Of a DNA stretch of 64,000 nucleotides, positions 40,020 to 48,805 are shown one piece after another. A program made the translations under genes and the position numbers. Origin of the DNA: Ruminococcus sp. (lineage in GTDB: Bacteria > Bacillota > Clostridia > Oscillospirales > Acutalibacteraceae); assembly GCA_022779485.1 (NCBI GenBank), contig JALFTC010000005.1, positions 1 through 64,000 on the forward strand, read 5' to 3'. Below the pieces are notes generated by a model. It was not told the origin of the DNA. It made no database searches and saw only the letters and a list, made by a program, of their open reading frames with translations. Position 1 is the first letter of the stretch. Each line of letters starts with the position of its first letter.

Positions 40020-41468
40020 ATGGGACTTATTAAAGCAGGAATTGGTGCGTTAGGGGGAACATTGGCTGACCAGTGGAAGGAATTTTTCTACTGTGAAGCA
40101 CTTCCCAACGATGTGCTGATGAGAAAGGGTCAAAAGCAGACAACAAGAAGATCCTCGAATACTAAGGGTAACGACAACATTATTTCAAACGGTTCGGGAA
40201 TTGCTGTTGCAGACGGACAATGTATGATTATCGTAGAACAGGGCAAAGTTGTGGAGGTTTGCGCCGAGCCGGGTGAATTTACATACGACTCCTCAACAGA
40301 GCCAAGCATTTTTGCCGGCAGTCTTGGAAAGAGTATTTTGGACACCTTCAAAACCGTTGGCAAGCGTTTTGCATACGGCGGTGACACAGGAAAAGACCAA
40401 AGGGTGTACTATTTCAACACCAAAGAGATTCTCAACAATAAATTCGGCACCGCAAACCCTATTATTTTTGAGGTTACCAATAAGCGAATAAACATAACAA
40501 GAACAGTACAGGTTCGTTGCAACGGTGTATATACCTATGTGATTTCCAACCCTCTGCTTTTCTATACAAGACTTTGCGGAAATGTTGAGAGTGAATTCAC
40601 AAGGGATATGATTGACGACCAGCTGAAAAGCGAGTTTGTAGACGCACTTCAGCCGGCTTTTGGTGCACTTGCCGAGCAGGAACTTAGACCGGCACAGATA
40701 CCGTCAAAGGTAAAAGAACTGAAAAATGCTATGAATGAGGAACTGAAGCAGGAATGGATAGAAACCAGAGGTATATCCATTGCCAAAATTTCCCTGAACC
40801 CAATCACCCTGACAGAAGAAGATATGAAGAAGATTAACGCGCTGGAGGACGCTGCGAATGTGGGTCAGAATGCCTTTATGATGGCGGGAAGAATGACAGA
40901 TTCAACAGCAGACACTATGCAGATTGCCGCCGGAAACCCAGCCGGTGCTATGACCGGATTTATGGGTATGGGTATGGTCGGAATGGGTCAAGGCGGTGGC
41001 TTTGGCGCAGCACAGAATATGTACAATGCGGCTGTGATGCAGCAACAGGTACAACGAGAGGCAGAGGAGGCTATTCGTAAGCAAAATGCCTCTGCCCAAA
41101 CACCTGCTGAGGGTGGTTGGAAATGCTCCTGCGGTGCAACGGCAACAGGTAAATTCTGCCCTGAATGTGGCAGCAAAAAGCCGGAGCCTCAACAGGCAAA
41201 TTCATGGAAGTGCAAATGCGGAGCAACAGCAACAGGAAAGTTCTGTCCTGAGTGTGGTTCCAAAAAACCTGCTGATGCTGAGGGCTGGACTTGTTCCTGT
41301 GGTGCTGTAAATAAAGGTAAGTTCTGTGCCGAGTGCGGTGCAAAAAAGCCTGAGGGTGCACCTCTTTACCGCTGTGACAAGTGCGGTTGGCAACCTGAGG
41401 ACCCACACAATCCACCAAAATTCTGCCCTGAATGCGGTGATATTTTTGATGATAACGATAAGCAATAA
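40020..41468 (+). CDS. SPFH-domain protein with multiple zinc ribbons (YdjI-like)
   Basis: N-terminal SPFH-like region (MIDDQLKSEFVDALQPAFGALAEQELRPAQIPSKVKELKNAMNEEL); repeated CSCGATATGKFCPECGSKKP. Confidence 0.85.
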   Translation: MGLIKAGIGALGGTLADQWKEFFYCEALPNDVLMRKGQKQTTRRSSNTKGNDNIISNGSGIAVADGQCMIIVEQGKVVEVCAEPGEFTYDSSTEPSIFAGSLGKSILDTFKTVGKRFAYGGDTGKDQRVYYFNTKEILNNKFGTANPIIFEVTNKRINITRTVQVRCNGVYTYVISNPLLFYTRLCGNVESEFTRDMIDDQLKSEFVDALQPAFGALAEQELRPAQIPSKVKELKNAMNEELKQEWIETRGISIAKISLNPITLTEEDMKKINALEDAANVGQNAFMMAGRMTDSTADTMQIAAGNPAGAMTGFMGMGMVGMGQGGGFGAAQNMYNAAVMQQQVQREAEEAIRKQNASAQTPAEGGWKCSCGATATGKFCPECGSKKPEPQQANSWKCKCGATATGKFCPECGSKKPADAEGWTCSCGAVNKGKFCAECGAKKPEGAPLYRCDKCGWQPEDPHNPPKFCPECGDIFDDNDKQ

Positions 41469-41503
41469 AAATAAATAACATTAAAAAACAGGAGTGAATA
41501 TTT

Positions 41504-42571
41504 ATGGGATTATTTGATAAAAAGTTTTGTGACATATGCGGAGAAAAGGTAAATATGCTCACCCAGCAAAAGCTTTCCGACGGTTACCTTTGTTCTGACT
41601 GTAAGCATAAGTTAGGCTCATTTACAAGCGGTTGGAAACAGAGAACAGTTGAGGATGTAAAAAGACATCTTCAGCTGAGAGAAGAGAATAAGACAAAGTA
41701 TCAGCAGTTTAACTGCTCTGCAACAGCCGGAAGTAACAACAGGGCAATACAGGTTGACTTTAACAACCGTTGGTTTATTTTTGCAATAGACAACAGGGAT
41801 TACAAAAGCGGAAATCCACAGGTGTTTGATTTTTCACAGCTACAGGATTTCTGGATTGAGCTGGAGTACAGAACACTCTCCGACTCCGACCACGACGGAA
41901 TCCCCGACAGCAGGGATAATTATGACAACCGTCAATCAAACAGCTTTTTCGGCGTTATGAACAATATGATGAATATGCAGAACAATATGCTGAACATTCC
42001 TCTTTCTGTTCAGCCCTTTGTGCGCAATTCCAATACAAGTAACTTTTCAAGCGGTGTTAAAGAGGTTAGCGAAGTTAAGGCTTGTTTCAGCATAAGCGGT
42101 GACCCGTACATTACCTCAAATGTTTCCTTTAGCATTGATTACATCAGCTCAAATAATCAAATGGAGCTGATGAACGCTTACGAAACAGCATCAAGGATAA
42201 TGCAGCTTTGCCAGCAGATTAAGCAGGGCGGAGCACAACAACCAATGGGTGGTTACAATCAACAACAGCCTATGGGCGGATATAACCAACAGCAGCCTAT
42301 GAATGGTTACAATCAACAGCAACAAATGAATGGTTTTAACCAGCAACAGCCTATGAACGGTTACGCACAACAGCAACAAATGAATGGTTTTAATCAGCAA
42401 CAGCCAATGAACGGTTACGGTCAACAGCAACAAATGAATGGTTACAATCAGCAACAGCCTATGGTCGGATATAACCAACAGCCTGTACAAAATGCTGTTT
42501 GGATATGCCCCAACTGCGGTGCACAAAATTCCACAAATTTCTGTAATAATTGCGGAACACCAAGACAGTAA
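41504..42571 (+). CDS. DUF4428-like N-terminus, Q/N-rich repeat and C-terminal zinc ribbon protein
   Basis: FCDICGEKVNMLTQQKLSDGYLCSDCKHKL; GYNQQQPMNGYNQQQQMNG repeats; WICPNCGAQNSTNFCNNCGTPRQ. Confidence 0.8.
   Translation: MGLFDKKFCDICGEKVNMLTQQKLSDGYLCSDCKHKLGSFTSGWKQRTVEDVKRHLQLREENKTKYQQFNCSATAGSNNRAIQVDFNNRWFIFAIDNRDYKSGNPQVFDFSQLQDFWIELEYRTLSDSDHDGIPDSRDNYDNRQSNSFFGVMNNMMNMQNNMLNIPLSVQPFVRNSNTSNFSSGVKEVSEVKACFSISGDPYITSNVSFSIDYISSNNQMELMNAYETASRIMQLCQQIKQGGAQQPMGGYNQQQPMGGYNQQQPMNGYNQQQQMNGFNQQQPMNGYAQQQQMNGFNQQQPMNGYGQQQQMNGYNQQQPMVGYNQQPVQNAVWICPNCGAQNSTNFCNNCGTPRQ
42233..42484 (+). repeat. Intragenic tandem repeat, ~27-bp unit
   Basis: Repeating 9-aa unit (Q-Q-Q-P/Q-M-N/G-G-Y/F-N/A/G), e.g. 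caacagcctatgaatggttacaat. Confidence 0.88.
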
Positions 42572-42605
42572 GGTAAAGCTATTGTTTACACAAACCAAAT
42601 AAGGA

Positions 42606-43700
42606 GTGAAAATTTTGCCTGTATTACAAGAATACAAATGCCCCTGCTGTGGAGGTGGTATTAACTTTGACAGCAGTACCCAAAAGATGAAGTGTCCGTA
42701 TTGCGATACTGAATTTGAAATGGAAACCTTGAAAGCCTATGATGACGCCCTAAAGAATGAACAGGCTGACGATATGAATTGGGAAACCTCTGCCGGAGGT
42801 GACTGGCAGGAGGGAGAGACAGACGGACTGAGAACATATGTATGTAAATCCTGTGGCGGTGAAATTGTGGGTGACGAAACCACCGGTGCCACATCCTGCC
42901 CGTTCTGTGGAAACCCTGTTGTAATGATGGGTCAGTTCTCGGGAGCATTAAAGCCTGACTATGTTATACCCTTTAAGCTTGATAAAAAAGCCGCAAAAGA
43001 GGCTCTTAAAAAGCATTATCAAGGTAAAAGGTTACTTCCAAAGGTATTTAAGGACGAAAACCATATTGACGAAATCAAGGGTGTTTATGTACCGTTTTGG
43101 CTGTTTGATGCAGACGCCGACGCAAATATTCGCTACAAAGCAACCAGAGTTCGTACTTGGAGCGACAGCGACTATGATTACACCGAAACAAGCTATTTTT
43201 CAGTTCTCAGAGGCGGTTCAATAGGCTTTGAGCGTGTTCCTGTGGACGGCTCTTCAAAGATGGCAGACGACCTTATGGAGTCCATTGAGCCTTTCAATTT
43301 CTCCGATGCTGTTGATTTCCAAACAGCATATTTATCCGGATATTTGGCCGACAAGTATGATGTTAATGCCGAGCAAAGCATCAACCGTGCAAATGAGAGA
43401 ATTAAGAAAAGTACAGCAGACGCCTTTGCATCAACTGTTCAGGGGTATTCTACTGTTGTGCCTGAGTCAACAAGCATTTGCCTACATAACGGAAAAGCAA
43501 AGTATGCCCTTTATCCTGTGTGGCTCTTAAATACCACTTGGAAGGGTGAAAAATACACCTTTGCTATGAACGGACAGACCGGTAAATTGGTGGGAGATTT
43601 GCCCACTGATAAATCCGCATTCAGAAAATGGCTGTTTGGACTTTGGGGTATTGCAAGTGCAGTAACCTTTGGACTGACCTATTTGTGGTGGCTGTTGTAA
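42606..43700 (+). CDS. Zinc-ribbon membrane-anchored protein (YdjG-like)
   Basis: YKCPCCGGGINFDSSTQKMKCPYCDTEFEME, CKSCGGEIVGDETTGATSCPFCGNPVV, C-terminal hydrophobic segment; non-ATG start. Confidence 0.8.
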   Translation: MKILPVLQEYKCPCCGGGINFDSSTQKMKCPYCDTEFEMETLKAYDDALKNEQADDMNWETSAGGDWQEGETDGLRTYVCKSCGGEIVGDETTGATSCPFCGNPVVMMGQFSGALKPDYVIPFKLDKKAAKEALKKHYQGKRLLPKVFKDENHIDEIKGVYVPFWLFDADADANIRYKATRVRTWSDSDYDYTETSYFSVLRGGSIGFERVPVDGSSKMADDLMESIEPFNFSDAVDFQTAYLSGYLADKYDVNAEQSINRANERIKKSTADAFASTVQGYSTVVPESTSICLHNGKAKYALYPVWLLNTTWKGEKYTFAMNGQTGKLVGDLPTDKSAFRKWLFGLWGIASAVTFGLTYLWWLL

Positions 43701-43715
43701 GGAGGGCTGTGAAAA

Positions 43716-44516
43716 ATGAAAAGAAAATTACTATCGGTATTGTTTGCTGTTGTTATTTGTTTTTCCGCAGCAATACCTGTTTGTGCAGAAGAAAGTCTGT
43801 CACGACTTGTGGACAATGCTGACCTTTTGACCGACAGTGAAAAAACATCACTGTTGTTACTGCTTGACAATATAAGCGAAAAGCAGAAGATGGATATTGT
43901 TGTAGTGACAACAGACAGCCTTGAGGGTTATACCCCACAGGAATACGCCGACGATTTTTTTGACTACAACGGCTACGGCTACGGAGAAAACAGGGACGGC
44001 ATTTTGCTTCTTATAAGTATGGAGGATAACGACTGGTATATCTCTACAACAGGGTATGGAATAACAGCCGTTACAGACGCCGGAAGAGAATATATGTCAC
44101 AGCAGTTTTTGTCTTATTTAAGCGACGGAGATTACGCTGAGGCTTTTTCAACCTATGCACAGCTTTGTGATGAATTTATCGCAATGGCAAAAGCAGGAGA
44201 GCCCTTTGACGTAGACAATTTGCCCAAAGAGCCGTTTAAGATATGGTTTAATGTGTTAATAGCCCTTGGTATAGGTTTTGTGTTTGCAATAATTGTTGTT
44301 TTATATATGAAAAGCAAGTTAAAGTCCGTCAGATTCCAGCCTGCGGCATCCAGTTATGTTAGAAACGGAAGTATGAATATCACACAATCAGGTGACTTCT
44401 TCCTCTATTCTCACCTTGACAGAAGGGCAAAACCAAAGGATAACGATTCCGGCGGTTCAAGTACACATACTTCATCTTCCGGCTCAACACACGGCGGAGG
44501 CGGAGGAAAGTTTTAG
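43716..44516 (+). CDS. TPM-domain membrane protein (YgcG/YdjH-like)
   Basis: Signal peptide; LVDNADLLTDSEKTSLLLLLDNISEKQKMDIVVVTTDSLEGYTPQEYADDFFDYNGYGYGENRDGILLLISMEDNDWYISTTG; C-terminal GGGGGKF. Confidence 0.88.
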   Translation: MKRKLLSVLFAVVICFSAAIPVCAEESLSRLVDNADLLTDSEKTSLLLLLDNISEKQKMDIVVVTTDSLEGYTPQEYADDFFDYNGYGYGENRDGILLLISMEDNDWYISTTGYGITAVTDAGREYMSQQFLSYLSDGDYAEAFSTYAQLCDEFIAMAKAGEPFDVDNLPKEPFKIWFNVLIALGIGFVFAIIVVLYMKSKLKSVRFQPAASSYVRNGSMNITQSGDFFLYSHLDRRAKPKDNDSGGSSTHTSSSGSTHGGGGGKF

Positions 44517-44579
44517 CCCATAGGGGATAGGATATATTTTCCTTTGTTATGCATTGTAAATATAAGCTAACTTAACACA

Positions 44580-44625
44580 AAAATCCGATTGATTTTCAGC
44601 GAGAATCAATCGGATTTTATTTTGT
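44580..44625 (+). terminator. Rho-independent terminator
   Basis: aaaatccgattgattttcagcgagaatcaatcggatttta. Confidence 0.8.
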
Positions 44626-44657
44626 CGGAAATTATTTGTAACCATGTTATAATCGCC

Positions 44658-44772
44658 AAATTGCCCGAAGGTCAATATAACTTGGCAAAGCCAAATATAA
44701 CTGCAAAGCAATATAACTCGCTAAAAAGCGAATATAACTGAAAAAGACGATTGTTTATACAATCGTCTTTTT
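44658..44772. repeat. Interspersed AATATAACT / mini-hairpin repeat ending in a terminator-like stem
   Basis: Four AATATAACT copies (44674, 44694, 44710, 44731) separated by short hairpins (ttggcaaagccaa, tgcaaagca, tcgctaaaaagcga), then gacgattgtttatacaatcgtcttttt. Confidence 0.75.
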
Positions 44773-45261
44773 CTTGTCAAGGTTGAGCAAAAAAGATGTT
44801 TTTGCCGATTATTATGATAGTTTCGAACCAAAGAATATAAAAACTCTGCATTCCATTATAGATTCATTCTTTCACGTGTTTTTCTGCAGTTACCTCTATA
44901 CAATCCATGATTTTCATTTTTATTCAATATCTATATCTTCGATAAAACCAAAAATACAAACGTTTCACCTTTCAAGTAAAAGTTCGGATTATTTGAGTTT
45001 GTCTAAGGATTATAAAAAAGATATTTTGCGCTTTCCGCGACAGGATATTACCTTCGTAAATCGCAAAGTTAGTAGCAACAGTGAGCCGTTGTTAGGGCGT
45101 TTTGGACTGGACGAATGAGCCGAGTGAATTTAAAAAATCGAAACAGTAATCGAGATCCTGTTATTTTTATATTATTTTAGTCCGTTTCGCTTGCTATTAG
45201 TTTTTTATTTCCTTTTTTTGGATAAAAACACATAGTTCTAAAAGTGAGATGTCACTTCAAG

Positions 45262-48084
45262 TTATTCTATTTCTAGTTTCATCAATGCTACATCTTTTCT
45301 GTTGTCATACGGCTTTATCTGTGCTAGCACTTTTTCTTCAACCGGCTGTGTCCAATATATTTTCAGAGATTTTCGAGCACGAGTTATAGCGGTGTAAAAG
45401 ATGCTATGAGTAATTAATTCATCTATTTCATCAGTGATTATAATTTTTACAGAATCATACTCCAAACCTTGTGCCTTGTGAATAGATACAGCATAGGCAA
45501 TTTGAAACGGAACAAGTGTTTTGGAGATGCCATCGTCATCTTCGTCGGTAGTTTTGGTTTTATTAACAATAAAACGTATGACAGAATTGCCATTAGCAGT
45601 ATTACTTATAATGGTAAAGTCCATATTTTTGGTGTCCATATCAATGAGAGGTCTGTCTATTTCAACATCAAATTGAATGCCTTCGTTTGCTTTCCCTTCA
45701 TTTAGCAATTCGAAATCAACAATACGTCCCGTCATATTGTTATGTATAACAGGGATTTGGTCATCTGTTTTAGTAAAGAATTTGTCGGCTGTATCGTTGA
45801 ATAAGATCGGATCACCCACCTTATAACGCTGTACGCCTCTCCATATTTCTTTACCTGTATTTATTTCTTGCAAGAAGTGATTTATATTATTTATACCGTA
45901 AAGACCGCCGTAATTGAGACATAAAATGACTTCATTCTCGGCTGCGGGAGCAAAAATAGATTTGTCTAAATCGACAGAGTATCCATATGTCTGCAGGAGA
46001 TCATAAATATCGTCTTCCATTTTTCTGACATCATTCCATACTCTCAATAAAGCTTCGCTGTCACTTCTATAAGGTTTTGTTAATTCACATATGGATGTTT
46101 TTGGTAAAAAGAATCGTACCGCATCAAACCAGTTTCCGAACTCTATTGATTCAATTTGATATGTATCTCCAACTAAAACAAGCAATTCAAAACTTGCTCG
46201 TTCAAGAACTGCTCTCATGTCATGGTTGTTCACTGTACTGCACTCATCGATTATCAAAATATCAAAATCAGTTTTTCCTGTATAATTTTTGCTTGTAAAT
46301 TTTGATATGGTCATAAAAGTACTATTAGCTGAGGCTGTAACTTTTCTCCTTAAATTGTTTACCGCCGGATTGGTTTGTGCCAAGTACAATCTCGACTTAG
46401 CGGAAAATAAATTGGAAATATGATTTATCAAATAGGATTTTCCCGTCCCAGCCGAACCATAAATAAGTGCTACCTTAGACTGAGAAAACATATTGAGAAG
46501 TGCCTCTCTCTTTTCGGGGCAGTTAACTTGATTGGTTGTTTGCATCCAGTAATTTACTAAGTTGGTGTAGTTTTCAATACCGCTTTGTGAAAGATCTTTG
46601 ATTGCTGTAATGATTGATACGGTATCTTTTTTGTAATGCTCAATGAAAAGATGATTGTATTTTATAATCATTTTGCGGAGTTGTTGTTTTTCTGAACAAT
46701 ACAGCTTTTGGTTATATATTGAAATGAGAGCTTCTACATCATTAAAATATCCAAGTTTGTATTTGCCGTCTTCGTTTTTTTCAAGAGGTGTAAAAAGCAT
46801 ATTCTGCTTTTCAGTGTTATTTTGAACAACCCATGCTAAGATTTCGTGTTCTCGCCCATTTGAATCAAGGCACTCAAACAAATCTGAAAGACTGGGAACA
46901 TGGTTCTTTAGCCCGGAACAAAATGGCATCTCATCAAATGGAATACATTTGTAATCCAAATAAAGGTTAGAAAGGTAAGGGTTTCCTCCTATGTGTTCCC
47001 AGCGTCCTTCTAAATGGCTCCATCGCCAATTGTCTTTATATTGTTTTTTAATCACTCTATTTGTCATATGGTGCAACAAATAGCGTAGTATATTGCTTCC
47101 AGGTGCATTTTGCTTTATTAAATTCCTGCATGTTTCAAGGCAGTCAAAAAAGTGTATAGCTTTGGTCTGGGGCACAAGTTGGTTTCGCACAGTTGCAAAT
47201 GCTTCATCCGAAAACATTATTATTTCTGACAAACTAAGTCCTGTTCGAGTCAAGAAACGACTGATGTTGCGTTGTTCGGTTCGACCGTAGTCTCTCGAAA
47301 TATTATTAATAATTTTGTTAAAGTTTTTCAGTTCGCAGGGGCGAATATTTACCTCCCAATCCACAATAATACGAACTGGCATATGCTGGTCGAAGATTTC
47401 GATACTGTTGTTGGCAATAGCCAATTTAACAGCATAAAAACTGGTGATCTCCATATTCGTAAAAGCGATGATACTGTCAGTTTTACTTGCATTGTCATTT
47501 GCGGGTATAAAAGCTACTTCATAATATATTTTGCTATTAACAAAGAACGGTTTGATTTTTTGTATATAAAATCTGTCATAGCGGAACTCACCATGTGTTG
47601 GCATACTGTATGCATCAACTTTATGTGCGATTTCAGTATAATAACCCGTTAATTCATCATTGGTTTCTAAGGGGAATTGTTCGAGATTTGAAAGTACCTC
47701 CATAGAGTAATTATCATGTAAAAACTCCCTAATACGAAACAGATATTCGTAATATTTTAGCATAAGCCGTTCTGCATTTTGTTCTTTTAAAACACGATGA
47801 GATGCAGAAACTTGCAGGAAATAATGAAAGCGAGATATGTGGATCAGTTGAGGATTACTTTTTGCATGTTTTACGGCTGCTTTGATATTTTCATGTGTAT
47901 CCTCGATATCCTCTCCATTTGCGTAAACTTTAAGAAGAATATGCTCTACAAAATGGCGTAATGACTCTAAAACTTCTTGAGAAACCTCTCCTCGTGTAGA
48001 CTCACCTAATCGACTAATTTGACGGCAAATAATTCTATTACTTTCAAAAATAGCTTCATCAACTTTTAAAAGTTCCATTGTCAT
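45262..48084 (-). CDS. Large SF1 (RecD/UvrD-like) helicase with a long N-terminal extension
   Basis: Walker A VALIYGSAGTGKSYLINH, Walker B DILIIDECSTVNN, GDTYQIESIEFGNW, C-terminal AYAVSIHKAQGLEYDSVKIIITDE...FYTAITRARKSLKIYW. Confidence 0.85.
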   Translation of the reverse strand: MTMELLKVDEAIFESNRIICRQISRLGESTRGEVSQEVLESLRHFVEHILLKVYANGEDIEDTHENIKAAVKHAKSNPQLIHISRFHYFLQVSASHRVLKEQNAERLMLKYYEYLFRIREFLHDNYSMEVLSNLEQFPLETNDELTGYYTEIAHKVDAYSMPTHGEFRYDRFYIQKIKPFFVNSKIYYEVAFIPANDNASKTDSIIAFTNMEITSFYAVKLAIANNSIEIFDQHMPVRIIVDWEVNIRPCELKNFNKIINNISRDYGRTEQRNISRFLTRTGLSLSEIIMFSDEAFATVRNQLVPQTKAIHFFDCLETCRNLIKQNAPGSNILRYLLHHMTNRVIKKQYKDNWRWSHLEGRWEHIGGNPYLSNLYLDYKCIPFDEMPFCSGLKNHVPSLSDLFECLDSNGREHEILAWVVQNNTEKQNMLFTPLEKNEDGKYKLGYFNDVEALISIYNQKLYCSEKQQLRKMIIKYNHLFIEHYKKDTVSIITAIKDLSQSGIENYTNLVNYWMQTTNQVNCPEKREALLNMFSQSKVALIYGSAGTGKSYLINHISNLFSAKSRLYLAQTNPAVNNLRRKVTASANSTFMTISKFTSKNYTGKTDFDILIIDECSTVNNHDMRAVLERASFELLVLVGDTYQIESIEFGNWFDAVRFFLPKTSICELTKPYRSDSEALLRVWNDVRKMEDDIYDLLQTYGYSVDLDKSIFAPAAENEVILCLNYGGLYGINNINHFLQEINTGKEIWRGVQRYKVGDPILFNDTADKFFTKTDDQIPVIHNNMTGRIVDFELLNEGKANEGIQFDVEIDRPLIDMDTKNMDFTIISNTANGNSVIRFIVNKTKTTDEDDDGISKTLVPFQIAYAVSIHKAQGLEYDSVKIIITDEIDELITHSIFYTAITRARKSLKIYWTQPVEEKVLAQIKPYDNRKDVALMKLEIE

Positions 48085-48162
48085 TTCACACTTCCTTCAT
48101 GTATTTATGTATTAACTTGTATGGGCGTAATACATACGAGATTAACACCATAGCTGCCACCC

Positions 48163-48712
48163 TACTAGTTTTTACTTTTATATTTTATCATGTTTTGTCG
48201 TTTATTCAATCCTCTTAGATAGCATAATCGTAGTGATTGGATAACAGTATACGCTTTCGTGTTATATTTCTCATATATAGAAAAAGCATATCCATTGACA
48301 TCCTAGCTTTCAAAGAGCTGTTTATTCTTATCAGAAATAAATTATTAAGTAATTCATCTGTAAAATTTCTATATCCCGAGAGGATAATTGAATTTTTATT
48401 TATTTTGTTTGATGTTTCTTCTTGGAATGCAGTATCAATTTTTATTCAAAATATTACGCCCATTTATATATTTTTTAGCACTCATTATCAGTTATCGCGC
48501 CTAGTTTCTGTAAAAGCATTCCCATAATATAAATAATAGAATTATCCCCAAACCTTTTAAGAACGTTATATTACTCCTAATGAATTGTTAATGCCTGAAT
48601 TGATAATACAAATGCCAAAAGTAAATATAGAACCCGATAAAAGAGCATTTAAAAAGTCATAAACTCCTAGATGTTCTAATAAACTTGTGGAGCCAAAAGA
48701 AGTATTCACCAT
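48163..48712 (-). pseudogene. Decayed membrane-protein gene
   Basis: Minus strand reads across several frameshifts/stops: MVNTSFGSTSLLEHLGVYDFLNALLSGSIFTFGICIINSGINNSLGVI / TFLKGLGIILLFILWECFYRN / QKLGAITDNEC / ... / VNGYAFSIYEKYNTKAYTVIQSLRLCYLRGLNKRQNMIKYKSKN*. Confidence 0.6.
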
Positions 48713-48805
48713 TTTTACCTCAAACACCAATTTGTTCTATTTGATTTTTAATATTTATAACATTAAGGCTTTTTGGCAATTTATTACTATGTACATTAAA
48801 TTATG

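Noticed and set aside
42233-42484. Regularly spaced repeats that could suggest a CRISPR array
   Set aside because: Contiguous in-frame coding repeats with no unique spacers and no cas genes.
42191-42637. Minus-strand 148-aa ORF opposite the Q-rich repeat
   Set aside because: Antisense shadow of a coding tandem repeat (repeating LLLLIVTIHRLLL), no RBS.
44674-44739. AATATAACT repeats considered as CRISPR
   Set aside because: Repeats are 9 nt with 7-12-nt hairpin spacers; incompatible with CRISPR dimensions.
44774-45118. 114-aa ORF considered as a gene
   Set aside because: TTG start inside the terminator-like stem, odd composition; more likely a translated repeat region.
48121-48463. Perfect 12-bp inverted repeat ATGGGCGTAATA / TATTACGCCCAT 320 bp apart
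   Set aside because: No arm extension, one arm lies inside the decayed coding sequence; plausible by chance in a 64-kb search.
48237-48527. Plus-strand 96-aa ORF between helicase and NTPase genes
   Set aside because: Antisense to the recoverable minus-strand pseudogene; AT-rich shadow ORF.
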